Notes: generated from the letters alone by a model not told the origin. A stretch of DNA of 64,000 bases from Oreocharis arfaki (GCA_013398015.1 VZRR01012752.1:372001-436000); one strand, 5' to 3'. Counted from the stretch's first letter, positions 46,740-60,759 are shown. Program-made: numbers and translations.

Positions 46740-49700
46740 CCCAAAAAATTTTGTTCTATAAAAAGAAAATTTCTAACAGCTGAAGGTGGAGAATTTATAT
46801 TAGACCTGACCTGTAACTGCAGTGTGGCTGTATGGTATTCACTGAAGCCTGGAGCAGCAGGACAAGTCCACAAGGAGGCTGCAGAATGCCAAGGCTGAGA
46901 TCCTTTCACTAAGGAGGTTTAGAAACTGTAGCTCACTCTGGTCTCTCGTGTTTGGGGAGGATCATCTACTGCAAGTCTTCATCTGTATGTCTGTGAGGGT
47001 TGATATGGCTCAGAAATTTGGTATATGTGGTTACAAATGTATGTATGAGACGGACTTTCTAAATGTGTGTGTGCATGGGAGACACGCACATCTCCAAGGG
47101 CACCTTGGGTAGGTGTGGTTTTGGATGGAATGTCCTGCACCTGCCTTGCTCCCAACCAAAATTGGGAAATTCTCTTGCTTTACATCACCCAGGTTGAAAG
47201 CAGTGAGACAAGAGCAGCAAGGGCAGAGGAACAGCTCCAGGGAGCCTTCACCTGTCTGCACTGGGAAACAGGAGACCTGTGTGAGAGTGGTGGGCAGGAC
47301 TGACTGGCCTTAGTGTAGAGAGCAGCCTCAGAGCTGCACTTTGGGGCTCCTGCCGCTGATACTGAGCCATCCCAGGCTTTACTGCGGCCACTTCAGATGG
47401 ACACTTGGGTGGGGACCAGAGCAGGGTGGAAACTTGGGTTATGCAGTGGTGGATCACCTCCTGGCGTGGCTCTGGGGACAGCTCCACAACACTAAAGCTG
47501 AGCATGGATGTGCTATTCCCTCCATTCTTAGGTCACCTCTGAACACAGCTGCAGCTGCAAAGGGCACATGGAGCAGCACCGCCTCTCCAAGGCCATAGGG
47601 CAGGAAGAAAACTTGCTTCATTTTTCTTTCAAGAAAATCCACCCTTCATTAAATCTTCTGGACTCTATTAGTGTTAAGACTAGGTGCCAGATTTCTTTAT
47701 ATTGTAAATGAGCATGGTTGAGGGGACTTTGGCTAAATTACTCTCTAAGTGGATTTGACTCACAATTAGCAGAAACTGCTTAAAAATGACGGGTGAGGTT
47801 ACAGTGAGTGACACGAGAAGACAAGGAAAAGACATTATGCTGTCCCAGCCCGTGCCAGCACTGCAGATAGCCATGACTGTGCTGACAGAGGAATACACTG
47901 CTAGGTGTTGGCCTAAAATACATGCTGCCTTTTGAGATCTGAAGAAATCTTCGTAATAATTACTTTTATTTTCTTTTTCATTATTAAGGCATATAATTGT
48001 TAAAACAGATAGGCTTCAGAGCCATTTTAATGATGCACAAAAAGTGTAATTAGCATGTAAAATAATATCTCATGCTAAATTTTCTGTGTTTGCTCTGGGA
48101 AAATGTTTTAGTAATTATGCAAATGCCGTGATGAAAACTCATTCCTAAGATATTTGGCATATGTCTCATTCTGTCCAATTTAGTTTTCTGCATGTTGATG
48201 AGAAATACCAGCTTTTTCTTTTCCCTTTTTTTTTTTTAACTGATGAGATTGCTTTTGTTAGCTTTTGCATGCTTTGCTTGCTTCTCTTCAGTGTAATTTC
48301 TTTATCAGACAAACAAGATAATAAGACTAATTTGAGACAATAGCCTGCTACTTTATAGATCCTGGAGTGAAATTTTTATTAGGAAAATGTTACGCTTTAA
48401 GGTGCACCAGAATGAAATTTTATTACATTTATAATGAGGCTTGATTCAGTGTGGCAATGAAAATGCAATGGAGGGTGGGAAAACTTGCCTCTCAGAGAGA
48501 TGTACCATGTAGATGTGTAATTTAGGAAATATTATTTTGAAAGAGAGTTTCATTAAAGAAATAAATTAGAAAAAAATTACCTGCACTGTAACTTGGAGCA
48601 CAGGACCTAAGGAAGCAGTGAGAAAGAAGATTGATAATCAGAAATATTTTTGATATGATTGTCTAAGATGTAGGGATCAAAAAAACCCCTGTTTCATTTT
48701 GGGAGGAAGCCTGACAACTATCTGGATGCAGAAACAATCTGCAGTTATGACAGCAATTGTTGTTTGCTTTTACAGGCCCAATCCTTCAAATATGATGGTG
48801 CAGTTTTCTTAGTAATTTGAGTTTCTGAAGTAAAGATATTAAAGATACCACATCAAAAATATAATTATATATTAAAAAAAAAGGTTTGTAAGCTCTATGA
48901 TGACTTGTTCTCATTTGTAGGTTTATTATTAGCATATTGCTGGGGTTTTTTTAATCACTTCTTCTCAATAATGGCATGTATTCAGTTTATAATAGTTCTC
49001 TTTCTGACATGTCTTATCTTTCTAAAAGTAATGAGATTTGATAAAGTTTAAGGCATTTAGTCCAGGGAATTCATTTAAAGTTAGTTATAAAACTCCGGTT
49101 GCAAGAAGAGGGTTCTCGTTTCTTCCCTGAAACTTTCAGCATCCTGATAAATATATCTGAGCATACTTGAAAATAATTTAAAAATTAAGCATAGTGAGGT
49201 TAAAATGAATTGTGGTGACAATTATTCTTGATAAACTTTCCTAGTATGCCCAGTGAACATGGGAGGACAGATGGGATTCATTGGTAATCTCACAACAGCC
49301 CAAAAAGTGTTGTCATTTTATGTATCTTAACAGCCACAAATAGCTCTTTAAACACTTCTTGTATTCTAAGACTTGTCTTGATGCCTGTGAAGGATAAAAA
49401 GTCATCAAGAGCCAAGCTGTACAGCAGAGAGGCCTTAGCAATCTTATGCTCTGAAGGAATTCATTCACACTCAATGTGCTGATGTGCATGGAAATTTCTA
49501 GGTCATACTTCATCATACTTAGAAGTAGTATCAGCAGCATCATAGCACAATCCATGCTAACTTTTTATAATCCTAATTTGATTATATACCCAGCATTCAT
49601 AAACTGATACCTCAAATGATATACACTCAGGAAATATTCAGCAAGACCGTAGTTTCTCATTGCAGCTGATTATAAAGAAAGATAATTTTTTTGCATTTTC

Positions 49701-52206
49701 GTAAGCAGTTCATGCTGTGTTTGCTTCTGAAATTCAGTTTGGCAACTTAACCCTTCTCCAAGAGAAAAATTAATTTGGTCAGAATGATGTAAAGTGGTGA
49801 CGCTTACAAATATATAGACCAAGGTACTCCTTCAAGATTCAGGGTCAGGAACAGAAGCAACTAAAACCGTACTTGCAACTGCTTAGTGATACCACTGCCT
49901 CTCTGGGGGAACAAGGGCTTTATTCCAGTGAGTATCACACAATGTTTCCACATTATAGCAATGATTTCACTTACACTGTGTGTGACTCAGTCTGGTTTCA
50001 AAGAACGGCTGTGAAAGTCTCGTCTGCCCGATGATGCTTTGTTTCAAGACAAATTTCAGTGATCGTTTTGGTCTCAAACTTTCAAGCATAAATCGCGTAA
50101 ATACTCAGGGTAATGCTGTGGACCACTTTACCCAGTGGGATCGTTCACATATAGGGAAAAGATAATATATATTATATATAATACATATTTTAGCCTATAT
50201 TTTCACTCATTTTGTCCATCTTTTTTTGAGATAAACCCCAAATATGAGCTGATTCTGGACATTTTCAAGTAAATGGCAAAAGCGCATACCTTCTTTTCTA
50301 CCCTGTAAGAAGACTTGCCTGACTCTTTGGGCTCTCAGGTGTTTCTGTATGGAGGTGTGTGCTCAGCTGCACCATTCCACACACAGACGCTGTTAGGGTG
50401 CAGCTCAGTAGCCTCCGGCACACACATTTAAAATCACATGCAGCCAGAATTTGACTGTTATGTGATGGCCTGTCACAGGGAGAGACCAAGGCAAGGCTTC
50501 AGTAGGTTCCAGCTCATACAAAGGTTCCAAGTCACTTCTGGATCACACCTGCAAAGATCTGAGTCTATAGCCAAAGGCTTCAGCTTCTTGCATGGTCCAG
50601 GTGAGGTGAATTGCCATGACATATCTCTTTGAGAGGCAGGTTTTCCCAGCCTCCATTGCATTTCCATTGTCACACTGAATCTCAATACATTGTGGGAAAA
50701 CTCTCCTGAAAAAGGCAGGATTTAACAAGAATTGTTTCAAAGCAAAGAAGTCAGTTAGAAAATTATCAATATCCTAATGGTGTAACACTGATTCTTTCAC
50801 TAACAAAAACTGTACTGGGATCAAAATACAGAATGTTCAGATAACTACAGGGTTCCTAATTATAGTTATTAGGATTAGGGCTTGTGTACTAGTTTCTCGT
50901 TTATTTCATTCCTGGTAATTTGCCTACAAATATGTTTTACTGTTCTTAGATTCAGCTAAACATTTTTAAGCCCAAATTGACGGAATGACTCAACTTGTAA
51001 GCTGATGATTCAGATACCTCAATGATGGGAGTTCAGGAGAAGTTTGCAATAAATAATTTCAAAAAAACTCTTATCTTAAAATGCTAAGTGAAAACTCTGG
51101 GTTTAAATTCTCGTTTTGGTTTATTGCATATTCTATCTGGGCCTTGGTTTGGTTGTTTCTGAAAGGCATAAATGTGTTGAATTAACTAGGGTTTTTTGTA
51201 CTGTGCACCTGAACTTCACTATAGTCACATCCAGCAGATGTGAAGCTAGAGAAGCTACAGGCATGAAGAGTGCTGCTGTTGGACAATCATACTCTAGACT
51301 ACTATCATGCCACACTTTAACTAAATCCAAAAGAATTAAACTATGTTTATTGATTACTGAACAAAGGTATTCCACAATACAACGGAACTAATTGGAAAAA
51401 ACAGTCTAACTGAGGGAAAAAAGCACGAGACTGAATCTGAATTTTTCCTGGGAAAATCCAGGCATAGAGTATAGTAACTCCATGACTTTAATACTCAACT
51501 TGATGTAAAATGGTCTCCTTCAGCAAATTTGGTTATATCAATATGAATTGTTAGAAAACACAATAATAATATTTAATCTGAAATAATACCACAATTTGGG
51601 CAGTTTGCATGATTTCACTATGTTTTATGGTTTTCTAGGAGTAGTACTGCCTTTAGTCACTACAAAAAGGGACATTTTATTCCCTTTAAAAGGCAAAACC
51701 ATTTGGTAGTTGCAGCAAAAGGGCCCAAACTACACAGGTTATCACTTATGCTCCACTACACTATCACACAGCTGTATCATTGCCACATTCACCTTTCTTT
51801 CCCCGTTTCCCTCAGGGCGTTTGTCATTTCACATGTATTCATGTTTGTCATTCATGTATCAGGAAGAGCTGATTTCTAATTATCATTTTCTGGAGGAAAT
51901 TGTTTTTTTCAGAAATGTGTTGGCCCCATGGTAACTTTTGGGAGCCCTAGGCGGAGGTGAAAGTTATGCTGTACTGCATGAACTGAATAAAAACATAATG
52001 AAACACAGCCTTTTCCAGAAAGCTCCCAGTGTAAAAGAAGAAAGGCAAAAAATACATACAAAGCAATTGAGTTTTGTCTCCTCATTTAATAATGCAGAAA
52101 TCAGGACAAAATCTGTAATCTCAGCTGGGCCCTTTTCATAGCCAAAAGAAGTTGCGGGCCTCTCCAGAATTGCTCAAAGGCAGAAATCCAAGTGGTGTGA
52201 ACTGCA
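46740..52206. other. Non-coding stretch with a candidate conserved element near 48 kb
   Basis: No exon or repeat family was recognised. GC-richer sequence persists to about 47.6 kb with short overlapping frames on both strands (up to 85 codons). The 48.0-48.56 kb part has the texture of conserved non-coding DNA. An AT palindromic patch (ATTATATATAAT) lies near 50170. Confidence 0.5.
48047..48124. promoter_or_regulatory. Candidate homeodomain/octamer motif cluster
   Basis: TAATTAGCAT at 48047-48056 and TAATTATGCAAAT at 48112-48124, which contains the octamer ATGCAAAT at 48117-48124, lie 65 bases apart. Composite homeodomain-plus-POU motifs of this kind are frequent in vertebrate developmental enhancers. 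Only the motifs are seen; enhancer activity and conservation are inference. Confidence 0.3.
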
Positions 52207-52260
52207 CTTAGAAGTCGCTATTCTTTTCCAAGTCACTATTTTTTTCCAAGGACTTCTAAG
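52207..52260. repeat. 18-bp tandem pair enclosed by a 10-bp inverted repeat
   Basis: AAGTCGCTATTCTTTTCC (52212-52229) is followed head to tail by AAGTCACTATTTTTTTCC (52230-52247), with two mismatches. The pair is bracketed by CTTAGAAGTC (52207-52216) and its exact reverse complement GACTTCTAAG (52251-52260). It could fold into a ten-base stem with a 34-base loop. Confidence 0.8.
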
Positions 52261-55200
52261 GGAGACTGGGCTGACTGGCTCTGATTAGAGAGCCAGTGGT
52301 TAGTAACTAGAATTCAGCATCTTGTTGCTGTAACAATTATCCCTAGTTTCACTGTTGCTTTTTTTGTTTATAAACAGCTTTAATTCTCACACATTCCCTC
52401 ACTATGACCTTTTGTCCTAACACATTTGAAAAAGAAAAGTCTTTCTCTTCTTTATTACTTTATTGGCTAGCATTAGGTGACATTTTTTTTTATCTCACTG
52501 GTGTATTGTGAGAAATAATTGATGTTTGTGAACTGCTTTGAAAATGAGCATCATTGCATCAAATGCTAGTTTGAGGAGAAAGATGCTTTTTGATGTTCTT
52601 ATCTGTTTTGTTCAGGCTTTAATTGGCTCTGTATTCATCTTCCTCCCACTCTTATGGTTGCAAGTTCAACTCTTTTTTAACCTTTGATCTTTGAGTGGTT
52701 TCTCCAAAAACTCAAAATTGTCACTTGATCTGCTCCATTCATGTCTTTCAGATGTCTCAGAACCCAGGGAGAAGAAGAAGACAATTTTTCAGGTCGCAAG
52801 GATGATACATGGACATGGATGCTGGCTTAGTGGAGTGAGGGGAAGCTTTTTGAAGAGCTTGTAGGGAAGCAAGATTACCACTAAAGAAAGGAGAGAAGTC
52901 ACTGTTGTTTTCCCTGTGTTTTTGTTTCCCACTCTGAGAAGTCCTTCCCTGGGATGAGATTCCTGTCTCATGTGAAGAGCAGGAAGTTCTTTCAGTTTTT
53001 TGAAAAAGTTTTTGATTCTGATTTTGCTTCAGATAGATGAGGGGAAATGCAAGCAGAACAACTGATCAAACGATGGATTTACAACTCAAAGGAAAAGAAA
53101 AATGTAATGACTTCGTTGGAGCTCTCGCTGGACTTGGATGCACCTTATTTCTCTGTAGAGGAGAATCTTTGACACTTGAAAATTGTGAAAATAAATTGAA
53201 CAAACCCACTGAAAAACGTATGGTAATGTAGAAATATTACCCAAAAATTTTTGATTTACAAGGTGTCCCGGAACTACTTGTATTTCTAGTTCTAGAACCT
53301 TGACATTTTGCACCTGTACAAACAGTTAAATTTTCTTTTACTTCTTTCACAAAAATGAATGGTAATCTAAACATACAAATATGAACAATCTACATCTGAC
53401 AGTGATCTAATTACATGAATTTGAGAACATTGGCTAGCTATTTTTCAAATGCCTGACACTGTGAAAGCTGGAAAACATGTAAATGTTGTTGTTTGTCAGA
53501 TGACTCACATTAAAATATAATAACATTCTGGAGACTCACACTACAAACACAAAAATCTGAATAAAGTACACAGAAGTGAAAAAAGCAAAGAAGAGATCCA
53601 GTCCTTATAAGTCTGGAAAGAGATTCTCTGAAATATTATAAGAAATGCATTCAGATCTGAATATCTTTGGTCTGGACTATGTCTCTTTTTCATTTCACTA
53701 CTACATTTTCTAAAATTTGGCCACTGCTTTAGAATGGATGGAGACTTTGTTTAAATACTTCGTAGTGTCAAATGAATATTTGACCATAAGAGCTTCATTT
53801 AATCATGAAAATAAAATGTCTCTTTTTAGTACCAAAAATTCAGTTTGGCTGGAAGCAGCTTTTTATTCTTACATTTTTGGCTGGAGATTGCTAGCAGTGC
53901 CATGAGATTTAGCTGGCCATCTGTACAGCTTGAACACTGAGTAGTGACTCTCTGAAACTTAGGACAGTGTTTATGGTAGGCTGCTTGCAAGGTATTGATA
54001 AGCCAGAACTTTATTCTCTGTCTTAATTAATTTTCAGTACTAAGCAAACTAGTAAAACTCACAACCTGTATAAGGACAAATAACACAGCAAAACTAGTGG
54101 ATTAGATGGTGGATTAGATTTTATGCCCTTTATCTTTTACAATCCAGAATAGCCTGTTCTAAAGCAGTTTTCCCTTTTGAAGTAATTCTGGAGTTGCAGT
54201 CTCCAAAAAAATGGAATTAAAACTTCTTTTAGTGGTATTATTTTCAGGCATTGCTTCTGAATTAGAGGACAAAGCCCAGTAGATTAGGTTTTATGAGGAG
54301 AAAAGCACAGACATGATTACTTTTGCTTTCTCTTAATTACCAAATGGACAAATTAAAAAAAAATTTAAAAATTGTCTGCCACTGACTTTGCTGGGTTTGC
54401 TTTTCCTAATAAGTGATTTCTTAGACTGAATCACTCATAATGCCAAGTTGACAAAGAAAAGGAATGAAAAGTGAATGGGGACAGTTTCAATTAAGTCACA
54501 CAAAACCTTTCTTGTACTTACCTGTCTGACCTTATGTAGGTGTCTTAGTGCTCCCCGCATCCCAGGCACACAAAAGTTTATCTCGACATTTTCAGAGTCT
54601 CTTGTATAGTTTAGTCTTTCATTGCTTCAGTTGACTTTGCTCCTGCTTTTTGTTATTGTTGTTGTTATCCATATGATCAGACTTCACCTTATTACCATGA
54701 AAATGCATCAGAAGAACTTCCAAAAGGTTGGCGAGTTTTTTCCTTTTCTGAAAATGTACTTCAACGTAATAGGGTAAGATTTAGTATAACCATTTTATCT
54801 TACAACTATTATCAGAGGAACAGCACAAAACATCATACCATCTCTCTGTCTCTGCTCCTTCCTGTCCCTCCAATATTTCCCTTGTTCCACTGGTTCAAGT
54901 CAATATATTTTTTTGTTAATTTCCTTTCAAGTTCTGATAGTAACTGTGATCTGGATAAAACCATTGGAACTATGTCAAGCCATAATAAAGTTTCTGGGAT
55001 TTATGTGGGAAGTAGAGGTCTTAGATACTATGGACAGAAACTTTATGAGCAGAAGGCAAAAGGGCAAGGAACACATCAGGATCAACCTGCTAGTGAATAA
55101 ATTCCACAGTGCTCACACTAGCATAGAGCTGTTTTGTTTGGGGAGCTACGCAATGGCCTCTAAATCCACCTGTACTTAAAAAAGAAATACTATACTCAGA

Positions 55201-57326
55201 TTAAATGCATAGATTGCACGGTGAATATAATTCGTAGTGTATATTGTATTTATTGATGGTAAAGAAATGATGTTTTGTCCCAGAGCGCATCCTGGAGGAG
55301 CAGATGCGAGAGGGCTGTTGAGAAGCACGTGACTTGATGTCTCCAGGGATGTAGCAGCATTGTCTGGAGGTTCAGCACAGGTCTCTGCCTTGTATTCACT
55401 TCTGCTCGTGGCTACGGGCCCTGAGATGCAGCTGGAGATGGGATGAGAGTGCCCACGGTGCCTTGGCCATGCAGAATTCCCTGCACACGTGTCAGAATAG
55501 GTAGTGTGGTACAGTTTGAGAGCTGCCCTGAGTGAGCTGTTCCCCAGTCTCTCTGGCAGGACCAGAGCACAGTTTAGCAGGTGATTTTTCTCTGTTTTCT
55601 GAAAAGCACCAGCCTTTACTTAAATATTACAGCAAAACCAGCAAGTAGCATTAAATCATTTCCTGAGCTAGAAATAATAGCCAAACCCTAATCTGGAGGG
55701 AGTGCAGCCAAATATCATTAAGTTGTAATTAGCAGAGGACTACATCTTGAAACCTGCTCTTTATGAAGATTTAAAAATTACTCACCGAACAAAATACGTT
55801 CAAAGGGCACTTGGACAGGTCCCTTCTTTCTATTTTCAGTATGTTCTGTGACCTACACTCTTAGAGCTGTGTAGAAGCATTTAATCTTCTTTTTTTTTCT
55901 TCTTTCTCCAAAATCAGCCAGATATTCCCTCTGCAGAAAAAGGACTTAGGAATTTTATAAGGTTTAAAGTCCTTAAAAAAGATCACCAAACCAAACAGCC
56001 TGAAGACACCTTTTCAAAAGATGCTGAGCTGCTATTCAAGGACATGTGTGCATAGTGGATTTACCATTAAAAATGACTGTTTCCTTGTAGTTTCTAACTA
56101 ATTTTACTTTTAGATACAGGCCAAGTTCTTCAGTGTCTGTAGCTCAGCTATATCTAACTTAGCAAATAATTTAGCACCATGGGAGCGTGTCGGTAGAACA
56201 AAGAAAACTTTGAGCAGGTTGCTCAAGGTGTTTACATCTGACCAGATACAGTTTGATTCTCTCAACCAAACATCCTCTGGCTGCAAGCAGCTTGAAGATA
56301 CTTCAAGGCACAGTCAATGATTCAGACCCAAATATCCCTTTTGGGGCTGAGGGAATGTGATGGAGAGTTCCTGCTTAGTTGCCTGTGAAATGAATGGCAT
56401 TCACTTGTGCATAAACCACTTCCTACAGAGCCAATGCATGGGGACTGCAGATTGTTCAGGATTTTGCTGTAAAATGGCTTGATTATTCTAGATCAAAACA
56501 GTGTCAAGGGCACTAACTTCAACACTGGTCCATTGCAAATATATTTTTTGCCAGTTGTGTTTATCTCCAAACACTGCAGAAAACCTTGTAGAACAAACCT
56601 TACCAGAAGTGCATCACATGAGGGTATAATACCTAGAACAGTTAAGACTATTATAGGAATAAATATATGAGTTTGAGAACCTTTTCGTAACATCCTTCAA
56701 CAATGAAAACCTGCCAGTTCATGTCTAAACATCATTGATTTGTCTTGCAGAAGGAATGGATTTCAAGAGCGAGAAAATTCTAATTATATTCTAAAGCAAA
56801 TTATGAGGAAATAAAATCATCATTGATTAGGCTACTTCTGAGTCAAAATGTGCTCTGGAAGGTTTTAATTTTCCTATGGTAAGTCAAAGAATAGAAGCAA
56901 CAAATGAGAAAACATGATTTTTGAAAGCAGAATTCTTTTTTATCCATTGTGGGTTTGCTAGCACTTCTGACGAAGTACTCTCTCTTGTTGGAAACCTGCA
57001 ATTCTACCAAGACTGATAGGAAATCTTGTCTGAACTGCTGCTATATTCAGCAGTAAAAAAGGGTAACCATTGTGACTACGAAAAGCGGTATTATATTGGT
57101 CTTCTTATTAATATTAGAAAGTATTAGAGGCTTGAATGAGCAGTAGAAAATGATAAAATAAAAGGAGGGGAGAACATCATACTGAATTGTGACAGAGTAG
57201 GCAATTGATATAATTAAACAACAAAACAAATTTAGTGTCTGAAAGACAAGAAAAGAACATGTGCACTTGGGTGAACTCAGGTCCCAAAGATTATTAAGAC
57301 AGGACTGAGCTTTTCATTTGAAAGAT
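52261..57326. other. Non-coding stretch, nothing recognised; GC-richer patch at 55.3-55.6 kb
   Basis: No exon or repeat family was recognised. A GC-richer patch of about 300 bases starts near 55280 and has no open frame of note. Elsewhere the sequence is AT-rich, with frames up to 88 codons that match nothing known. Confidence 0.5.
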
Positions 57327-57379
57327 TTAATTTAATCAGATTTTTCTGCTAACTTAATTTGGTCAGATTTTCTGCTAAC
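57327..57379 (+). repeat. Two-copy 26/27-bp tandem duplication
   Basis: TTAATTTAATCAGATTTTT plus CTGCTAAC (57327-57353) is followed directly by TTAATTTGGTCAGATTTT plus CTGCTAAC (57354-57379). There are two substitutions and one T deletion between copies. Confidence 0.85.
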
Positions 57380-59813
57380 ATTGATATTTAATTTATTTGG
57401 TTGTCATGCTACATCCTTCATACAGTGAGTGTCAACACAAAATTCTTTCTGCTTGGTTTTAAAGTCTTTCAATATTTGGAGGGAGTTTGAGTCTAGGATT
57501 TGAATTCAAACTTATCACAGTTTATATAAGTGTCTGTCATGCTGAGGTACTCATATCACACGAAAACTCACCCCAAGATTTCCACCAAGGCAGAGAGAAG
57601 GAAGTGAGATATCTTGGTTCTGTGTTCTCCTTGGGGTCCTGGGGGGTTTTGACTTCCCTTAGTCCTTGGCCAAGCAACAAATCCAAACACAAAGCACTTG
57701 ATTAGGGGCAACTCACCATCCCCACAGTTGAAATTGTGTATCTGTGGTCTGTAGAAAGAGCCAAACAGAAAGGCTGAAGCAGAAGCAGCCTGGCTGAAGA
57801 CATTTATCTAGTGGTTCCTTAGGGCCACACACAGAAACAGTGCCTGCAACAGGACAAGAAACAAGGGTTTAATTTCAAGTAGCACTGTTTCTTAACAGCC
57901 CTGGCAGGTTTATGAAGAAACAACTTCTTCATGCCCTTTTACTAAAAATAAAATCATAAAAAAAGAAGACATTTTTAATCTCAACCAAGTGTTACATATA
58001 TAAAGCATTCTAATGCATGGGGTAACACATCGCTGTAGAAGAGAATTCCTTTGGCAGCAAGAGCATTTTAATCTGGCCTGCAGTGTCTCAACAGGGATTC
58101 ATGGAGCCACATTCATCTCATTTGTGATAGCTGAACTTCATTTGTTTTGCGGTGCCATGACTATTATAACCCTGTGCCAATTTTTTTGGTATATGGGTTT
58201 GTTAAAAGTCAGATCAGTGTAGTTCTTAAGATGGATTAAATACTTATTAGGTCCATCCTCTTTATTCACCCTGAAAAAATTCAAATAAAAAATTAATCAT
58301 CTTAATTAGATATAACAAAATGTAAAAATTAAATCGATCTTAAACAGAAATTGAAACTTCACAATATGATAAAACTAATTGCCATTTATGATTCATGATA
58401 GAAATAGAAATAAAAAGTCTACAATAAATTCTACTTCTTCTCTTACCACAAATTCGAAGACAGCAACACTGGTGTCACTTAAATATGTTTCAGTTTATTG
58501 TTGAGAAGGCCTGAGCTCTGTCCTGACAGGGGCCAGAAGAAGCACCAGCTGAGCGGACAGTTTTCATGTCATAGATGTTATTCTTTCCATGCTCAATCTC
58601 TGCAGTTCTGGCAAGAAAAACAAAATCAAGAAAAACAAGCAAAACTAACTACATGAGTAAAGATTTGCATGTACACTAAGAATTTATGTCCAAGAAAGTT
58701 GGCTCATATCACCACTCTGTCACACTCACACTCATCAACCATTTTCTTCAGGTGGAAAAGAAGGGATAGTAACTTTTTTATGGAACTTCAAAGAAAGCAA
58801 TAAAGTACCACAGTTGACTGGAGATGATGTTTAGCTTTTTTTAGTGACTAGCATTGTCATTGCAATGAATATTTCTGCTCTCAATATCATTTCAAAAATT
58901 TTTTTCTCCTTCTCTTCTCCAGGGATAAGTTCTTTATTTTCTTCGATTTTCTGTCCATGAGAAAATAAAAGGAAATAGTGAGTGATCTTTGGTGTTGGAG
59001 GGGGCAGCTGTATGGATTCCAGCTAGTTTTTCTCAAGAGGCTTATTCCCAAAGTAGCGTTGCAAGCACTGTTCACTTTGGGTTTTACTTTGCATATAAAG
59101 CGAATCAAAATCTTTTGGCCATTCCTGTTAGATCCTGCCAGGTAGATAGATCAGGTATGCCAAGTGAGCTGTCAAATAGTTGAGCAACAAGAAAGACCTA
59201 AGTTCCTCCCATTACTCTTTGTTAATTAGACTATGTCAGGATACAAAGCAACTTTTAACATAGCATTCAAACCTTTTAAGCAATTGCCATAGGATTTATA
59301 GTTGTCTGTACCCCAAAAACCCAATGAAACATCTAGTTAGGGTTTTAGTTGTTTGAGACTTGATTGCAATTAAATGGAAGTTATATTATTGCAGAAATAA
59401 AATGGACTTGTATGAAAGGAACTACATATTCACTGCAGTAAAACAGACCCTGACGAAATCCTGATGTATTATGTCAATTTTGGAAAAAAACACAGCAAAG
59501 AAAGGTAATCATGATTCCAAATTTTAGGCTAGATGTCAAAGCCAGCTCCATGAAAAAGACTTATACCTAACAAATTGTTCATCTAAATGTTTGAAGTAAT
59601 TTGCAAGTACAGGCAATCTGGAGGAACATTTCAGTTTCTTCACACCTAGCTACTATGTATGTTTATGTGTTTATTACAGCATATGTCTTCACTAGTATTT
59701 GGCTTAGTATCTGGAAATGTCTCATTTCCACCATTAAATATTTCAGCCAAGATCCCTAGCCTGTGATCCATATAATAGCTGTATTAAGACTTGTGCTGGT
59801 GAGCTAATATTTA
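57380..59813. other. Non-coding stretch, nothing recognised
   Basis: AT-rich sequence without recognised repeats or exons. The longest frames are 72-73 codons and have no family resemblance. Confidence 0.5.
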
Positions 59814-59836
59814 TTTCATAATTAGGAGGGTGAAAG
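59814..59836 (+). repeat. Dispersed exact 23-nt repeat, copy 1
   Basis: The unit begins TTTCATAATTAGGAGGG and ends GTGAAAG. The identical 23 bases occur again at 60760-60782. Flanking bases on both sides differ, so the match is sharply bounded. No known family is recognised. Confidence 0.85.
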
Positions 59837-60759
59837 TTATTAAACCACATAATTTCTAAGAACATTTACCCTTGTATGGAAGAGTCTGAAATGAAGAGAA
59901 TATTTGAACCTTCAAAAATGGGCAATTATGAAAAACAATTTCTGATGGCTCATTAAGGGAGTTACTCAGATTGCACAAATGATAGCTTTTACAAAACCTC
60001 AGACAAACTGCCAAAAATATTGTCTTTACTAGGAATACATGTACTGCATGTGTCTCCTAATATCAGAATTTTAGCTCTGTTGTTCTTGATGCCAGATGAT
60101 TAGAGGCAAAACAGTGGTCATTTAATTGTTCCAGTACTTGAAAAAATATTTTAAAATATTTTAAAATTAGAAATGTCTTTTATCTTTTCCTTTTTTCCAT
60201 TTACGGTTGAAAAAATAAAGATTTACTAAAAAATAGGAAGGGAAACGGATTCTTCAAATTTCTAGAAAGTTCTACAGAATGGCTTTCTGCCAAAAGTTTT
60301 TCATTACGGGTGTCCTACAGAACTGGTATTCCTTGTGTTACAGAAAATAACTTTTTGACTATTTTAAACAAACATTATAGAAAAAAAAATGCCTATGTGT
60401 TTGCATCTAATCATCAGAACACCACGGTGTTGAAAATTTTGCTGTAAAAAATTAGGATTCTGAGGCTGTCCATGTAAACGATAAGAGATTTATCTACGGT
60501 CAGAAATATCTCATGACAACATTTCAAAGGTCTTCTGCTCTTCTGCTATCTCATCATGGCATCAGTGTAACAGAAACAGTTTATGCTGCTCTGGTTTCTC
60601 AGGAGCTGCTAAGAGCAGGAAACTAAATAGAGACTTATCTTTGTATGAATAGCTGCTAAATTTGGGATGCTCATATCTGTATATAAATGCATACAGTTAC
60701 ATATATGTAAGTACTTACAGAAATAAAGCAGAAGCATGTCAAATCATCCAAGTGTTGGT
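59837..60759. other. Unique sequence between the two 23-nt copies
   Basis: About 920 bases of AT-rich sequence lie between the two copies, with no recognised gene or repeat. A local echo of ATATTTTAAA units lies near 60145-60165. Confidence 0.5.

Noticed and set aside
46415..46909. 164-codon minus-strand open frame
   Set aside because: It runs antisense through the CR1 tail at 46.53-46.74 kb and has no recognisable domain.
53255..53290. GGTGTCCCGGAACT-like phrase as a mariner-type terminal repeat
   Set aside because: Only a short resemblance, with no matching inverted end or transposase relic.
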